Shown here: in pieces, positions 1-9,020 of the stretch
How the letters are laid out: each line of letters begins with the position of its first letter
Numbering within the stretch: the stretch's first letter is position 1
Source of the DNA: Mesorhizobium loti
Lineage (GTDB): Bacteria; Pseudomonadota; Alphaproteobacteria; Rhizobiales; Rhizobiaceae
Assembly (NCBI RefSeq): GCF_003148495.1
Contig: NZ_QGGH01000005.1
Coordinates: forward strand, 186,001-250,000
Length of the DNA: 64,000 bases
Direction: 5' to 3'
Made by a program: the position numbers and the translations under genes
Notes under the pieces: generated by a model
Databases searched by the model: none
Seen by the model: only the letters and a program-made list of their open reading frames with translations
What the model was told of the DNA's origin: nothing

Positions 1-668
1 ACAGAAAGGTGGGAGACGCGGCGCGCGTGCTCAACCTGACCAACTACCTCGAACGCCGGCCCGGCCAACTCTCCGGCGGCCAGCGGCAGCGCGTCGCCAT
101 CGGCCGCGCCATTGTGCGTCAGCCGACCGCCTTCCTGTTCGATGAACCGCTGTCCAACCTCGATGCGGCACTGCGCGGCACCATGCGGCTGGAGATCAGC
201 GAGCTGCACCATCAGCTCAAGACGACCATGATCTACGTCACCCACGACCAGGTCGAAGCCATGACCATGGCCGACAAGATCGTCGTGCTGAACGCCGGCA
301 ACATCGAGCAGGTCGGCTCGCCGATGGAGCTCTACAAAACGCCGAAGAACCTGTTCGTCGCCGGCTTCATCGGCTCGCCGAAGATGAACCTGATCGAAGG
401 CGCGCCGGCTGCCAAATACAGCGCCAAGACCATCGGCATCCGTCCCGAGCACCTGGAGATCTCGACCACGGCGGGCGAATGGAAAGCCACCGTCGGCGTT
501 GCCGAACATCTCGGTTCCGACACCTTCCTGCATGTCCAGGCCGATGGCGTCGGTCCGCTGACGGTGCGCGCCGACGGCGAACTCGCCGTCCATCATGGCG
601 ACACCATCTATCTGACGCCCGACAAGGCCAAGCTGCATCGCTTCGGTGCCGACGGAAAGGCAATGTGA
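1..668 (+). CDS. Sugar/polyol ABC transporter ATP-binding protein (partial, 5' end outside window)
   Basis: This is the C-terminal part of a MalK/UgpC/SmoK-type importer ATPase; the frame is open to the left edge (first full codon at base 3). Visible parts are the signature LSGGQRQRVAIGRA, Walker B AFLFDEPLSNLD, the H-loop VTHDQVEAM, and a C-terminal TOBE/regulatory domain (IRPEH onward) typical of this family. It ends 2 bases before a sorbitol-type dehydrogenase, and the polyol enzymes follow, so a sorbitol/mannitol importer (SmoEFGK type) is the likely context. The substrate is inferred from neighbours only; the permeases and binding protein would lie upstream of the window. Confidence 0.93.
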   Translation, partial: RKVGDAARVLNLTNYLERRPGQLSGGQRQRVAIGRAIVRQPTAFLFDEPLSNLDAALRGTMRLEISELHHQLKTTMIYVTHDQVEAMTMADKIVVLNAGNIEQVGSPMELYKTPKNLFVAGFIGSPKMNLIEGAPAAKYSAKTIGIRPEHLEISTTAGEWKATVGVAEHLGSDTFLHVQADGVGPLTVRADGELAVHHGDTIYLTPDKAKLHRFGADGKAM

Positions 669-670
669 GC

Positions 671-1441
671 ATGCGACTGGCTGGCAAATCCGCGCTGATC
701 ACAGGTTCGGCCCGAGGCATCGGCAGAGCTTTCGCCGAAGCCTATGCCGGCGAAGGCGCCACCGTCGCCATCGCCGACATCAATCTCGAGGCTGCGCAGA
801 AGACGGCCGCCGAGATTGGCGGTAAGGCCTATGCGGTCAAGCTCGACGTCACCGACCTCGCCTCCATCGAGGCGGCGGTGAAAGCGGTGGAGACGAAGAC
901 CGGTGGCCTCGATATCCTGATCAACAACGCCGCTCTGTTCGATCTGGCACCGATCGTCGAGATCACCAAGGCAAGCTACGACAAATTGTTTTCCGTCAAT
1001 GTCGCCGGCACGCTGTTCATGCTGCAGGCGGCTGCTCGCGCGATGATCGCCGCTGGCCGGGGCGGCAGGATCATCAACATGGCGAGCCAGGCCGGGCGAC
1101 GCGGCGAGGCGCTGGTCGGCGTCTATTGCGCCACCAAGGCCGCTGTCATCTCGCTGACCCAGTCGGCGGGGCTCGACCTCATCAAGCACCGTATCAACGT
1201 CAACGCGATTGCCCCTGGTGTCGTCGACGGCGAGCACTGGGATCACGTCGATTCGCTGTTCGCCAAATATGAAAACCGGCCAAGGGGCGAGAAGAAGAAG
1301 CTGGTTGGCGAGGCGGTGCCGTACGGCCGCATGGGCACGGCGCAGGACCTTACCGGCATGGCGGTTTTTCTCGCCAGCAGCGACGCCGAATACATCGTCG
1401 CCCAGACCTACAATGTCGACGGCGGCCAGTGGATGAGTTGA
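671..1441 (+). CDS. smoS: SDR-family sorbitol (polyol) dehydrogenase
   Basis: A 256-residue classical short-chain dehydrogenase, the usual length for SmoS/PolS sorbitol dehydrogenase. It has the NAD-binding TGSARGIG motif near residue 12, the NNAA motif, and the catalytic YCATK motif (Tyr/Lys). The ATG at 671 is chosen because it follows the ATPase stop by 2 bases and has a GGAAAGG ribosome-binding stretch upstream; a longer frame reading back to 479 overlaps the ATPase and is a shadow. It probably oxidises sorbitol to fructose or galactitol to a ketose in the cytoplasm. Exact substrate preference cannot be read from sequence. Confidence 0.9.
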   Translation: MRLAGKSALITGSARGIGRAFAEAYAGEGATVAIADINLEAAQKTAAEIGGKAYAVKLDVTDLASIEAAVKAVETKTGGLDILINNAALFDLAPIVEITKASYDKLFSVNVAGTLFMLQAAARAMIAAGRGGRIINMASQAGRRGEALVGVYCATKAAVISLTQSAGLDLIKHRINVNAIAPGVVDGEHWDHVDSLFAKYENRPRGEKKKLVGEAVPYGRMGTAQDLTGMAVFLASSDAEYIVAQTYNVDGGQWMS

Positions 1442-1450
1442 GGCGGGGAC

Positions 1451-1490
1451 CGGCCTCTGCTCTCCGTCCCTCCGCGGGGAGCAGAGGCCG
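1451..1490 (+). terminator. Strong intercistronic hairpin between smoS and mtlK
   Basis: Perfect 12-bp inverted repeat, CGGCCTCTGCTC (1451-1462) and GAGCAGAGGCCG (1479-1490), with a 16-nt loop. No T-run follows, so it may be an attenuator, an mRNA-stabilising stem or a repeat remnant rather than a full terminator. A second, weaker stem (CCTCTCC 1535-1541 with GGAGAGG 1554-1560) follows before the mtlK start. Confidence 0.5.
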
Positions 1491-1599
1491 ACATCAGAGG
1501 CCGCATCGACCTCGCAAGATGTGCTGCCCCCTATCCTCTCCGCGTGAAGACCGGGAGAGGGAGTAACGAAGGCCGAAACTCGGCCAAAGGGTAAAACAG

Positions 1600-3078
1600 A
1601 TGACCGTGAAACTATCGTCCTCAAACCTATCCAAGCTGCCCACTGAGGTCGCCGGTCCGAAGTATGACCGCGCAACGCTCAAGGCCGGTATCGTGCATTT
1701 CGGCGTCGGCAATTTCCATCGCTCGCATCAGGCCGTCTATCTCGACGATTTGTTCAATTCAGGCATTGGCCACGACTGGGCGTTGGTCGGCGCCGGCGTG
1801 TTCGAGGGCGAGAAGATCGGCCGCGCCAAGCTGGAAGAGCAGGACTGGTTGACCACGGTGGTCGAGCAGGACAGCGGCCATATGAGCGCCCGCGTGACCG
1901 GCGCCATGATCGACTTCCTGATGCCCGGCGATGCGGCCGGCATCATCGAACGGCTGGCCGACCCGGCGATCAAGATCGTTTCGCTGACCATCACCGAAGG
2001 CGGTTATTTCATCGACCCGGCCTCCGGCGTGTTCAACCCGACCCATCCCGACATCGTCGCGGACGCCCAACCGGGCGCCACGCCGAAGACGGTGTTCGGC
2101 ATCATTCTCGCCGGGCTGGTCCGGCGTCGCGACGAGGGCACCGTGCCGTTCACGGTGATGTCGTGCGACAACATTCCTCACAATGGCCATGTCACCTCCG
2201 ACGGCGTCATTGGTCTGGCCCGTTTGATCGACGAAGATCTGGCGAACTGGGTCAGCGAGCATGTCGCTTTTCCAAACGGCATGGTCGATCGCATCACGCC
2301 GGCCACCACCGACCGCGAACGCGGCATCCTGGCCAAGGACTTTGGCCTCGAAGACAACTGGCCGGTGTTCTGCGAGCCGTTCCGGCAATGGGTGCTGGAA
2401 GACCATTTCACCAATGGCCGGCCGCCGCTGGAAAGGGTCGGCGTGCAGTTCGTCAAAGACGTCGCGCCCTACGAACTGATGAAGATCCGCATCCTCAATG
2501 GCGGCCACGCGACGATTGCCTATCCGGCCGGCCTGATGGACATCCATTTCGTGCATGAGGCGATGCAGGAGCCGCTGGTGAGCGGGTTTCTGGCCAAGCT
2601 CGAACGGGAAGAAATCATCCCGACCGTGCCGCCGGTGCCGGACACGGTTCTGGAAGACTATTACCAACTCATCGAGAGCCGTTTCTCCAATCCCAAGATC
2701 GGCGACACGGTGCGCCGGCTCTGCCTCGACGGCTCCAACCGCCAGCCGAAATTCATCATCCCGACCATCGCCGACCGGCTGAAGGCCGGGAAAAGCGGCG
2801 CCGGCCTGGCGCTGGAATCGGCGCTTTGGTGCCGCTACTGCTTCGGCACGACCGACAGCGGTGCCGTCATCGAGCCCAACGACCCGAGCTGGGATCGGCT
2901 GCAAGCAACGGCAAAGGCGGCAAAGGACGCGCCCGCCGCCTGGCTTGCCATGGAGGACATCTATGGCGATGTCGGCCGAGCGACGGTGTTTGTCGAGGCC
3001 TTCGCCCATGCGCTCAACGTGCTGTGGGCAAACGGCACGCGCGCCACGCTGACGCGCTACCTCGCCGGCAAGCTCTGA
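1600..3078 (+). CDS. mtlK: Mannitol 2-dehydrogenase family protein
   Basis: A 492-residue long-chain polyol dehydrogenase, the normal size for mannitol 2-dehydrogenase (about 490 residues). The N-terminal NAD-binding region begins with the FGVGNFHRSHQA stretch typical of the family, and the polyol-binding KIRILNGGH segment carries the conserved Lys-x4-Asn-x2-His catalytic signature. It would oxidise mannitol (or arabitol/sorbitol) to the ketose with NAD. It lies in the polyol operon after smoS, separated by a 158-bp hairpin-containing gap, and 14 bases before the HAD phosphatase gene. Confidence 0.92.
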   Translation: MTVKLSSSNLSKLPTEVAGPKYDRATLKAGIVHFGVGNFHRSHQAVYLDDLFNSGIGHDWALVGAGVFEGEKIGRAKLEEQDWLTTVVEQDSGHMSARVTGAMIDFLMPGDAAGIIERLADPAIKIVSLTITEGGYFIDPASGVFNPTHPDIVADAQPGATPKTVFGIILAGLVRRRDEGTVPFTVMSCDNIPHNGHVTSDGVIGLARLIDEDLANWVSEHVAFPNGMVDRITPATTDRERGILAKDFGLEDNWPVFCEPFRQWVLEDHFTNGRPPLERVGVQFVKDVAPYELMKIRILNGGHATIAYPAGLMDIHFVHEAMQEPLVSGFLAKLEREEIIPTVPPVPDTVLEDYYQLIESRFSNPKIGDTVRRLCLDGSNRQPKFIIPTIADRLKAGKSGAGLALESALWCRYCFGTTDSGAVIEPNDPSWDRLQATAKAAKDAPAAWLAMEDIYGDVGRATVFVEAFAHALNVLWANGTRATLTRYLAGKL

Positions 3079-3092
3079 GAGCCATCGCCGCC

Positions 3093-3776
3093 ATGACGCC
3101 TGAACTGGTCATCTTCGACTGCGATGGCGTGCTGGTCGACAGCGAGGCGCTCTCCGTCTCGACGCTTCTCGGCATGGTCAAGCTTGCCGGCGGCAGCATT
3201 GGCGAGGATGCCGCCTACGAGCATTTCCTCGGCAAGAGCATGAAGAGCGTGCGCGAAATCCTCGGCCGCGACTTCGGGCTTGAAATCACCGACAGCCACC
3301 TAACCGAGATGCGCGTCGAATTGATGCGCAGATTCCGCGAGGAACTGAAGCCAATCGCTGGCGTCAAGGAGATGCTGCCAAGGCTTGGGCTGCCGTTCTG
3401 TGTCGCGTCCTCGGGCACGCTCGACCGCATCCGCTACGCGCTCGACGTCACCGGATTGCTTGGGCTGATGGAGCCGCATCTGTTCAGCGCCGCCATGGTG
3501 CCGCGCGGCAAGCCGGCGCCTGACCTGTTCTTGCATGCCGCCGCCAGCATGCGAGCCCATCCGCGCAAATGCCTCGTCGTCGAGGACAGCCCGGCCGGCA
3601 TCACGGCTGCGCGGGCGGCGGGTATGCGCGTGTTTGCCTTCACCGGCGGCTCGCATGCCGGCAACCCGGCCTTGAAAGCGCGGCTTGCGTCGAGTGAGCC
3701 GGACTTTATATTCGCTGACATGCTGCAATTGCCCGATCTGATTGCAGGCCTGGGAGCGAGAGTTAGAGCATCTTGA
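3093..3776 (+). CDS. HAD-superfamily phosphatase / phosphoglucomutase-like hydrolase
   Basis: A 227-residue haloacid dehalogenase-like protein of the CbbY/beta-phosphoglucomutase group. Motif I is FDCDGVLVDSE near residue 8, motif II is CVASSG, and the C-terminal acidic motif is VVEDSPAGITAA. The ATG at 3093 puts motif I directly at the N-terminus; the longer upstream frame overlaps mtlK. It overlaps the next gene by 4 bases (TTGA), indicating translational coupling with the kinase. A role in dephosphorylating a sugar or polyol phosphate made by this operon is inferred from position; the substrate is unknown. Confidence 0.85.
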   Translation: MTPELVIFDCDGVLVDSEALSVSTLLGMVKLAGGSIGEDAAYEHFLGKSMKSVREILGRDFGLEITDSHLTEMRVELMRRFREELKPIAGVKEMLPRLGLPFCVASSGTLDRIRYALDVTGLLGLMEPHLFSAAMVPRGKPAPDLFLHAAASMRAHPRKCLVVEDSPAGITAARAAGMRVFAFTGGSHAGNPALKARLASSEPDFIFADMLQLPDLIAGLGARVRAS

Positions 3777-5359
3777 CGAAACAGTTTGTTTGCGCGGTCG
3801 ATGTCGGCACCGGGAGCGCTCGCGCGGGCATTCTCGACACCAGTGGCAGCTTGCTCGGCCGCGCCGAGCGGCCGATCGTCATGAACCAGCCGAAGCCAGA
3901 CCACGCCGAGCATGATTCGCGCGATATCTGGTCGGCTGTCTGCGCCGCCGTGCGCACTGCCCGCGAAAAGGCCGGCGTCGCACCTGAGGAGATTGTCGGC
4001 ATTTCCTTCGACGCCACCTGTTCGCTGGTGGTGCGGGGTGTGGATGGCGGCCAGCTCAGTGTCTCGGTCACCGGCGACAGGCGGTGGGACACCATCGTCT
4101 GGCTCGACCACCGCGCCATTGCCGAGGCCGACGAATGCACGGCAAGCGGCCACGCCGTGCTCAATTATGTCGGCGGTGTCATGTCGCCGGAAATGGTGAC
4201 GCCGAAGCTAATGTGGTTGAAGCGCAACCTGCCCAAGACCTGGAATGAAGCCGGCTATTTATTTGACCTCACCGATTTCCTGACATGGCAAGCGACCGGT
4301 TCGCTGGCCCGCTCGCAATGCACGCTGACCGCCAAATGGACCTATTTGGCGCATGAAGAAACAGGTTGGCGGCGCGATTTCTTCGCGCTCGTCGGCCTCG
4401 ACGATCTTTTCGCGCATGGCAATCTACCCGAGAGGGCCAGCTCGGTCGGCACCGATATCGGCCGCCTGACAGCGCAAGCGGCGGCAGAGCTTGGCCTGAG
4501 CGAAAACTGCCGGGTCGGCGCCGGCGTTATCGATGCCTATGCCGGCGCGCTCGGCGTGCTCGGCGGCTTTGCCGGCGACGAGAAGGATATCGGCCGCCAC
4601 CTGGCGCTGATCGCCGGCACGTCGAGCTGCGTGATGGCGATGTCGCCCGATCCACAGCCCTTCGCTGGTGTTTGGGGGCCGTACTATGGCGCGGCACTGC
4701 CGAAGCTGTGGCTGTCGGAAGGCGGCCAGTCGGCAACCGGCGCCCTGCTCGACCACATCATCCGCTGGCACGGCGCCGGCGGCGAACCGGATGCCGCCAT
4801 GCATGCCAAAATCGCCGGGCGTGTCGCCGAACTGCGCGCCTCCGAAGGCGAGAACCTGGCCGCAAGGCTGCATGTGCTGCCGGATTTCCACGGCAATCGT
4901 TCGCCGCTCGCCGATCCGCATGCCGTCGGCGTCGTCAGCGGGCTGACGCTGGATTCCTCCTTCGACAGCCTGTGCAAACTCTATTGGCGCACCGCCGTCG
5001 GCATCGCGCTCGGCGTGCGCCATGTGCTGGAGGCGCTGAACGAGAATGGCTATTTGATCGACACGCTGCATGTCACAGGCGGTCACACCAAGAACCCGCT
5101 GCTGATGGAGCTCTATGCCGACGCCACCGGCTGCACGGTGATCGAGCCGCAGGCCGACGAGGCGGTGCTGCTCGGCACCGGCATGATTGCCGCTACCGCG
5201 GCCGGGCTGTTTCCCAACCTCAATGCGGCCTGTCTTGCCATGCAGCAAGGCGGCAGGACGCGCGCGTCGAACCCGAAGTCATCAGGGCGTTTCGACCGCG
5301 ACTACAAGGTCTTCCTCGAGATGCACCGCCAGCGGCAGATGCTGGACGCGATAAAGTAG
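3773..5359 (+). CDS. FGGY-family pentulose/carbohydrate kinase (ribulokinase-like)
   Basis: A 528-residue kinase that begins with the nucleotide-binding motif VDVGTGSARAGI, typical of the ribulokinase/YDR109C-like branch of FGGY kinases, and has the later FGGY-type motif HVTGGHTKNPLL near residue 435. The start is a TTG overlapping the TGA of the HAD gene. It would phosphorylate the ketose (D-ribulose, xylulose or similar) formed by the two dehydrogenases. It is the last gene of the polyol operon. The length fits D-ribulokinase better than classical xylulokinase (about 485 residues), but substrate assignment is inference. Confidence 0.87.
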   Translation: MTKQFVCAVDVGTGSARAGILDTSGSLLGRAERPIVMNQPKPDHAEHDSRDIWSAVCAAVRTAREKAGVAPEEIVGISFDATCSLVVRGVDGGQLSVSVTGDRRWDTIVWLDHRAIAEADECTASGHAVLNYVGGVMSPEMVTPKLMWLKRNLPKTWNEAGYLFDLTDFLTWQATGSLARSQCTLTAKWTYLAHEETGWRRDFFALVGLDDLFAHGNLPERASSVGTDIGRLTAQAAAELGLSENCRVGAGVIDAYAGALGVLGGFAGDEKDIGRHLALIAGTSSCVMAMSPDPQPFAGVWGPYYGAALPKLWLSEGGQSATGALLDHIIRWHGAGGEPDAAMHAKIAGRVAELRASEGENLAARLHVLPDFHGNRSPLADPHAVGVVSGLTLDSSFDSLCKLYWRTAVGIALGVRHVLEALNENGYLIDTLHVTGGHTKNPLLMELYADATGCTVIEPQADEAVLLGTGMIAATAAGLFPNLNAACLAMQQGGRTRASNPKSSGRFDRDYKVFLEMHRQRQMLDAIK

Positions 5360-5525
5360 ACCCTGGGCCGGTCCCTGGCTCAATCCGTTCCTGCTCGTCG
5401 TCTCTTGCCTTCATGTCGCGTTTCGTACAAAAGCTGACGCAAACGCAGCGAAACCGAAGGTTTTGCCGTTTGATATGCGGCTTCCGGCTCCTTGCCGACG
5501 TGCCGTACCTGGAAAGAGCGGAACA

Positions 5526-6929
5526 ATGTCTGCGATCGAAGCCGGCGCTCGCGCGCCGGAAAATCTTTGGCGTCAGGAAATCAGGGCGACGCTAGCGCTC
5601 GCCTGGCCGATGGTGCTGACCAATCTCGGCCAGACCGCGATGACGGCCACCGACGTCATGATGATGGGTCGTCTGGGCCCGGATACGCTGGCCAGCGGCG
5701 CGCTTGGCGCCAACCTCTATTTCATGCCGCTGATCTTCGGCCTCGGCCTGATGCTGGCGACCTCACCGATGATCGCCACCGAGCTTGGCCGCCGCCGCTA
5801 TTCGGTGCGCGACCTGCGCCGCACCGTGCGCCAGGGCCTGTGGCTGGCGATCCTGATCTCGATCCCGATCTGGCTCGTGCTTTGGCACGGCGAAGCCATT
5901 CTGCTGGCGATGGGCCAGGAGCCGGCACTGGCGCATCAGGCCGGCATCTATCTGCGCTGGCTCGAATGGGCGGTGCTGCCCTTCTACGGCTATATCGTGC
6001 TGCGCTCGTTCATTTCGGCACTGGAACGGCCGGGCTGGGCGCTGGTCATCGTCTTCGTCGCCGTCGCCTGCAACGTCTTCTTCAACTGGGTGTTCATGTT
6101 CGGCAATCTCGGCGTGCCGGCCATGGGCATCTCCGGATCGGGCCTTGCGACCTCGCTGTCCAGCACGCTGATGTTCGTCGGCATGGCTGTCGTGGTGATG
6201 CTGGAGAAGAAGTTCCGGCGCTACCGTCTGTTCGGGCGTTTCTGGCGCGCCGACTGGCCACGCTTCAAGGGCCTGATGCGGCTCGGCCTGCCGATTGCCG
6301 GCATCCTCGCCTTCGAGGTGACGATCTTCAACGCGGCCGCCCTGCTGATGGGCCTGATCGATGCGGATTCGCTGGCCGCGCATGCCATCGCCATCCAGAT
6401 CGCCTCGATCAGCTTCATGGTGCCGCTTGGCCTCAACCAGGCGGTGACGGTGCGCGTCGGCCTTGCGCACGGCGCCGGCAATCCGGAAGGCGTTTCGCGC
6501 GCCGGCTGGACCGCCTTTGTCATCGGCGTCTCGTTCATGGCGCTGATGGGGCTGGTGATGATCCTTTGGCCGCATCCGCTGATCAGCGCCTTCATCGATC
6601 TGAGCAATCCGGCCAATGCCAGGGTGATCGCACTTGCCGTGTCGTTCCTGGCCTTCGCCGCGCTGTTCCAGGTCTTCGACGGCGCGCAGGCGGTGGCCGC
6701 CGGCATGCTGCGCGGCCTGCACGATACCAAGGTGCCGATGATCTATGCCGCGATCGGCTATTGGGGCGTCGGCCTGCCGCTCGGCGTGCTGCTCGCCTTC
6801 CATTTCGGCCTGCATGGCGTCGGCATCTGGATCGGCCTGTCGTCTGGGCTGGCCGTGGTGGCGGCCCTGCTTCTCGGGCGCTGGCTGCGGCGGGATCGCC
6901 TGGCGCCGCCATTGGCGTTGGGACATTGA
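5526..6929 (+). CDS. MATE-family multidrug efflux transporter (NorM-like)
   Basis: A 467-residue polytopic membrane protein with about 12 hydrophobic segments and the two repeated halves of MATE exporters. Family features include the N-terminal WPMVLTNLGQTAM stretch, the DVMMMGRLG motif, and LGLPIAGILAFE at the start of the second half. The ATG at 5526 is preferred (GGAAAGAG upstream); an upstream in-frame start at 5463 would add 21 residues that do not look like a MATE N-terminus. It probably exports cationic drugs or secondary metabolites driven by Na+ or H+. It stands alone, 166 bp after the polyol operon. Confidence 0.9.
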   Translation: MSAIEAGARAPENLWRQEIRATLALAWPMVLTNLGQTAMTATDVMMMGRLGPDTLASGALGANLYFMPLIFGLGLMLATSPMIATELGRRRYSVRDLRRTVRQGLWLAILISIPIWLVLWHGEAILLAMGQEPALAHQAGIYLRWLEWAVLPFYGYIVLRSFISALERPGWALVIVFVAVACNVFFNWVFMFGNLGVPAMGISGSGLATSLSSTLMFVGMAVVVMLEKKFRRYRLFGRFWRADWPRFKGLMRLGLPIAGILAFEVTIFNAAALLMGLIDADSLAAHAIAIQIASISFMVPLGLNQAVTVRVGLAHGAGNPEGVSRAGWTAFVIGVSFMALMGLVMILWPHPLISAFIDLSNPANARVIALAVSFLAFAALFQVFDGAQAVAAGMLRGLHDTKVPMIYAAIGYWGVGLPLGVLLAFHFGLHGVGIWIGLSSGLAVVAALLLGRWLRRDRLAPPLALGH

Positions 6930-7247
6930 AAGCGAAACGGCTGGTGCCGGGCGTCCGTTATGTATGTCCCACATTGTGGCTCACTAACGGCGCCTTCAGA
7001 AATGCCGCGAAACCTTCGCTAAGCGCCATAAGCCGACGCTTAGTCCCGAAGCAATGAACGTCTCAATAGAGGCCGGCAACAGTCTGACCGCTTTAAGCAG
7101 CCAATTTGCAAAAGCTGTCCTTGGCCTGGCTTCGGTAGGCGTCGCAGTTTGACCAATGTCGCCGTTGGCTAAGTGGCGTCTTTCACAATTGTGCCGAGCG
7201 GCCGTTCAGCTTCGAGCAGATTGCTGCGCGTCCTCCGAAGCCCCAGG
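6930..7247. other. 318-bp gap with no supported gene
   Basis: I find no ORF with coding character, no tRNA-like fold and no strong hairpin here. The sequence is less GC-rich than its surroundings and looks like decayed intergenic DNA. Confidence 0.5.
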
Positions 7248-7967
7248 CTAGGCGGTGGTGTCCTCCGCGATCCGGCTCAGCAACTCGGCGACATCGTCTG
7301 GTGCGGTCACCATGGCGTCGTGTCCTGTCCGCAACTCGTGGTAGTCCTCGATATCAGCGGCTTGCGCGCTCTTTGGCTGGCCAAGTGCTTTGTCGCCGAT
7401 GCAATTGACGTAGGTCCGCGGCACCTGTGGGAAACTCGCGCTCAGTTTGACCGGCTCCCTGAAGGTGCGGATCGGGTGCGCGGTAAGCCTCGGCATTACC
7501 CAGCTTACGTCCTTCTCCTCCTTCAACCCGAGGAATTGCACGGTCGCCGCGCTGGCGGGGATGCGCCAGCCCTCACCCCCGACGCGCGCCTGCTCCTCGA
7601 AATAGTCCTTGGCCTGCGCCGATGCACAGTCGTACAGGCACTGGCCGTCGCGGGGGACGATGGCGTCGAGATAGATAACTCGCGCTACCCGGCCGGCCGC
7701 CCTGTCCGCGGCTGCCGAGACCACGATTCCGGCGTAACTGTGTCCAACCAGGACAACGTCTCGCAAGTCATCGGTCTCCAACACACCGAGCACATCGCAA
7801 ATGTGCGTTTCCAGGTCGATGTCAGGAGAGGCGAGATGTGCTCGCTCACCGAGACCGGTAAGCGTGGGGGTATACAGATCGCTGCCCGGCACCTTCAGTG
7901 ACTGAGCGAGCTTGCGCCAACACCACCCCCCATGCCATGCGCCGTGCACCATAACAAAGGTTGTCAT
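7248..7967 (-). CDS. Alpha/beta-fold hydrolase (esterase-like)
   Basis: A 239-residue alpha/beta hydrolase of the plant methylesterase/salicylate-esterase-like type. The oxyanion-hole segment HGAWHGGWCW is at the N-terminus, the nucleophile elbow GHSYAG carries the catalytic Ser, and GHDAM near the C-terminus supplies the catalytic His. The ATG at 7967 is chosen because the family begins with TTFVMVHG; the longer frame to 8015 adds 16 unrelated residues. It is flanked by gene-poor DNA on both sides, which may indicate recent acquisition. The substrate is unknown. Confidence 0.85.
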   Translation of the reverse strand: MTTFVMVHGAWHGGWCWRKLAQSLKVPGSDLYTPTLTGLGERAHLASPDIDLETHICDVLGVLETDDLRDVVLVGHSYAGIVVSAAADRAAGRVARVIYLDAIVPRDGQCLYDCASAQAKDYFEEQARVGGEGWRIPASAATVQFLGLKEEKDVSWVMPRLTAHPIRTFREPVKLSASFPQVPRTYVNCIGDKALGQPKSAQAADIEDYHELRTGHDAMVTAPDDVAELLSRIAEDTTA

Positions 7968-8372
7968 CGGTCGCCCCGCTTCACCTCCATAGCTGCGGAG
8001 ATATCCCGCACACACTCTCTACCCCCAAAGCTCGGGACTAGAAAGCTCCGCGCTTCGGCGCGCGTCCGTGCGTTCATGGTTTTCGGGGCCATGGGCGGTA
8101 CGCCTGACAACGTCTCGTTCTGTGGCGCTCTGCCGACCAACAAGTGCTGCTTTCGAATGTCTGCTATTGGGCGAAGCAATTCTGGATCAAGGCGGCCGAC
8201 ATGAGGCACAATGCAGTCGTGCGCGCTTTCACTTGTGAGCGTCTCCTTGGGTCAGAAGCTGACGAATCCTAACGTCATCAAATGGTCAAAGGAGGCATTC
8301 GAACGCTAACGGAAGCACAGCTTCCTAGCTTGCAGTCGCCGTTGGTGGTGGTCAACACAACATGCCTTCGGC
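7968..8372. other. 405-bp gap with no supported gene
   Basis: Short frames exist on both strands (for example 7964-8209 minus, 7932-8204 plus), but neither has a ribosome-binding site or any family resemblance. The region looks like decayed DNA between the esterase gene and the importer operon; no RNA fold is evident. Confidence 0.45.
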
Positions 8373-9020
8373 TCAGCGCGCCGGCATCTGCTTTTCGAGC
8401 TTGCGCGCGTATTGCGTCAACGGAAAGCACATGACGAAGAAGATCAGCGCCACAAGCCCATAGACCTTGAACGGCTCGAAGGTCGCATTGTTGATGGCGT
8501 TGGAGGTCCGCACCAGCTCCTCGAAGCCGATGATCGAGGTCAGCGCCGTCGATTTGATCAGCTGCACCAGGAAGCCGACCGTCGGCGCGCGGGTGATCGA
8601 AAAGGCTTGCGGCAGGATGATCAGCCGCAGTTCCTGCAGATAGTGCAGGCCGAGGCTGGCGCCGGCGTCCCATTGGCCCAATGGCAGCGCAGCGACGCCG
8701 GAGCGCCAGATCTCGGCCAGATAAGCGCTGGCGAAGAAGGTGAGGCCGAGCACCGCTGCCGTCCATGGCTCGATGCGCAGGCCGAGCATCGGCAGGCCGA
8801 AGAACATCAGGAACAGTTGCATCAAGAGCGGCGTCCCCTGGAACAGGGCGATGTAGCCGGAGGCGATGCGCCGGCTCCATTTGTTCTTGGCGATCCTGAA
8901 GAACAGGACGATCAGGCCGACGATGCCGCCGCCGATGAAAGCGGCCAGCGACAACAGCACCGTCCAGCGGGCGGCAAGCAACAGGTTGCGCACGATGTCC
9001 CAGAAGGTGAATTCGATCAT
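8373..9020 (-). CDS. Polar amino-acid-type ABC transporter permease (HisM/HisQ family), second permease
   Basis: A 215-residue inner-membrane permease of the His/Glu/Gln/Arg/opine family. It shows an N-terminal membrane segment (TVLLSLAAFIGGGIVG), the FQGTPLLMQLFLMFFGLP stretch typical of these proteins, and the cytoplasmic EAA-like loop (LRLIILPQAF) that contacts the ATPase. It overlaps the preceding permease gene by 4 bases (ATGA), so the two are translated together. It is the last gene of the ureohydrolase-importer operon, and no ATPase gene follows. Confidence 0.92.
   Translation of the reverse strand: MIEFTFWDIVRNLLLAARWTVLLSLAAFIGGGIVGLIVLFFRIAKNKWSRRIASGYIALFQGTPLLMQLFLMFFGLPMLGLRIEPWTAAVLGLTFFASAYLAEIWRSGVAALPLGQWDAGASLGLHYLQELRLIILPQAFSITRAPTVGFLVQLIKSTALTSIIGFEELVRTSNAINNATFEPFKVYGLVALIFFVMCFPLTQYARKLEKQMPAR

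Noticed and set aside
1759..3009. Minus-strand frame of 416 codons opposite mtlK
   Set aside because: Shadow frame; mtlK motifs are clear on the plus strand.
7964..8209. Possible small ORFs on both strands near 8.0-8.2 kb
   Set aside because: No ribosome-binding site, no recognisable family, and each reads into the esterase gene start.
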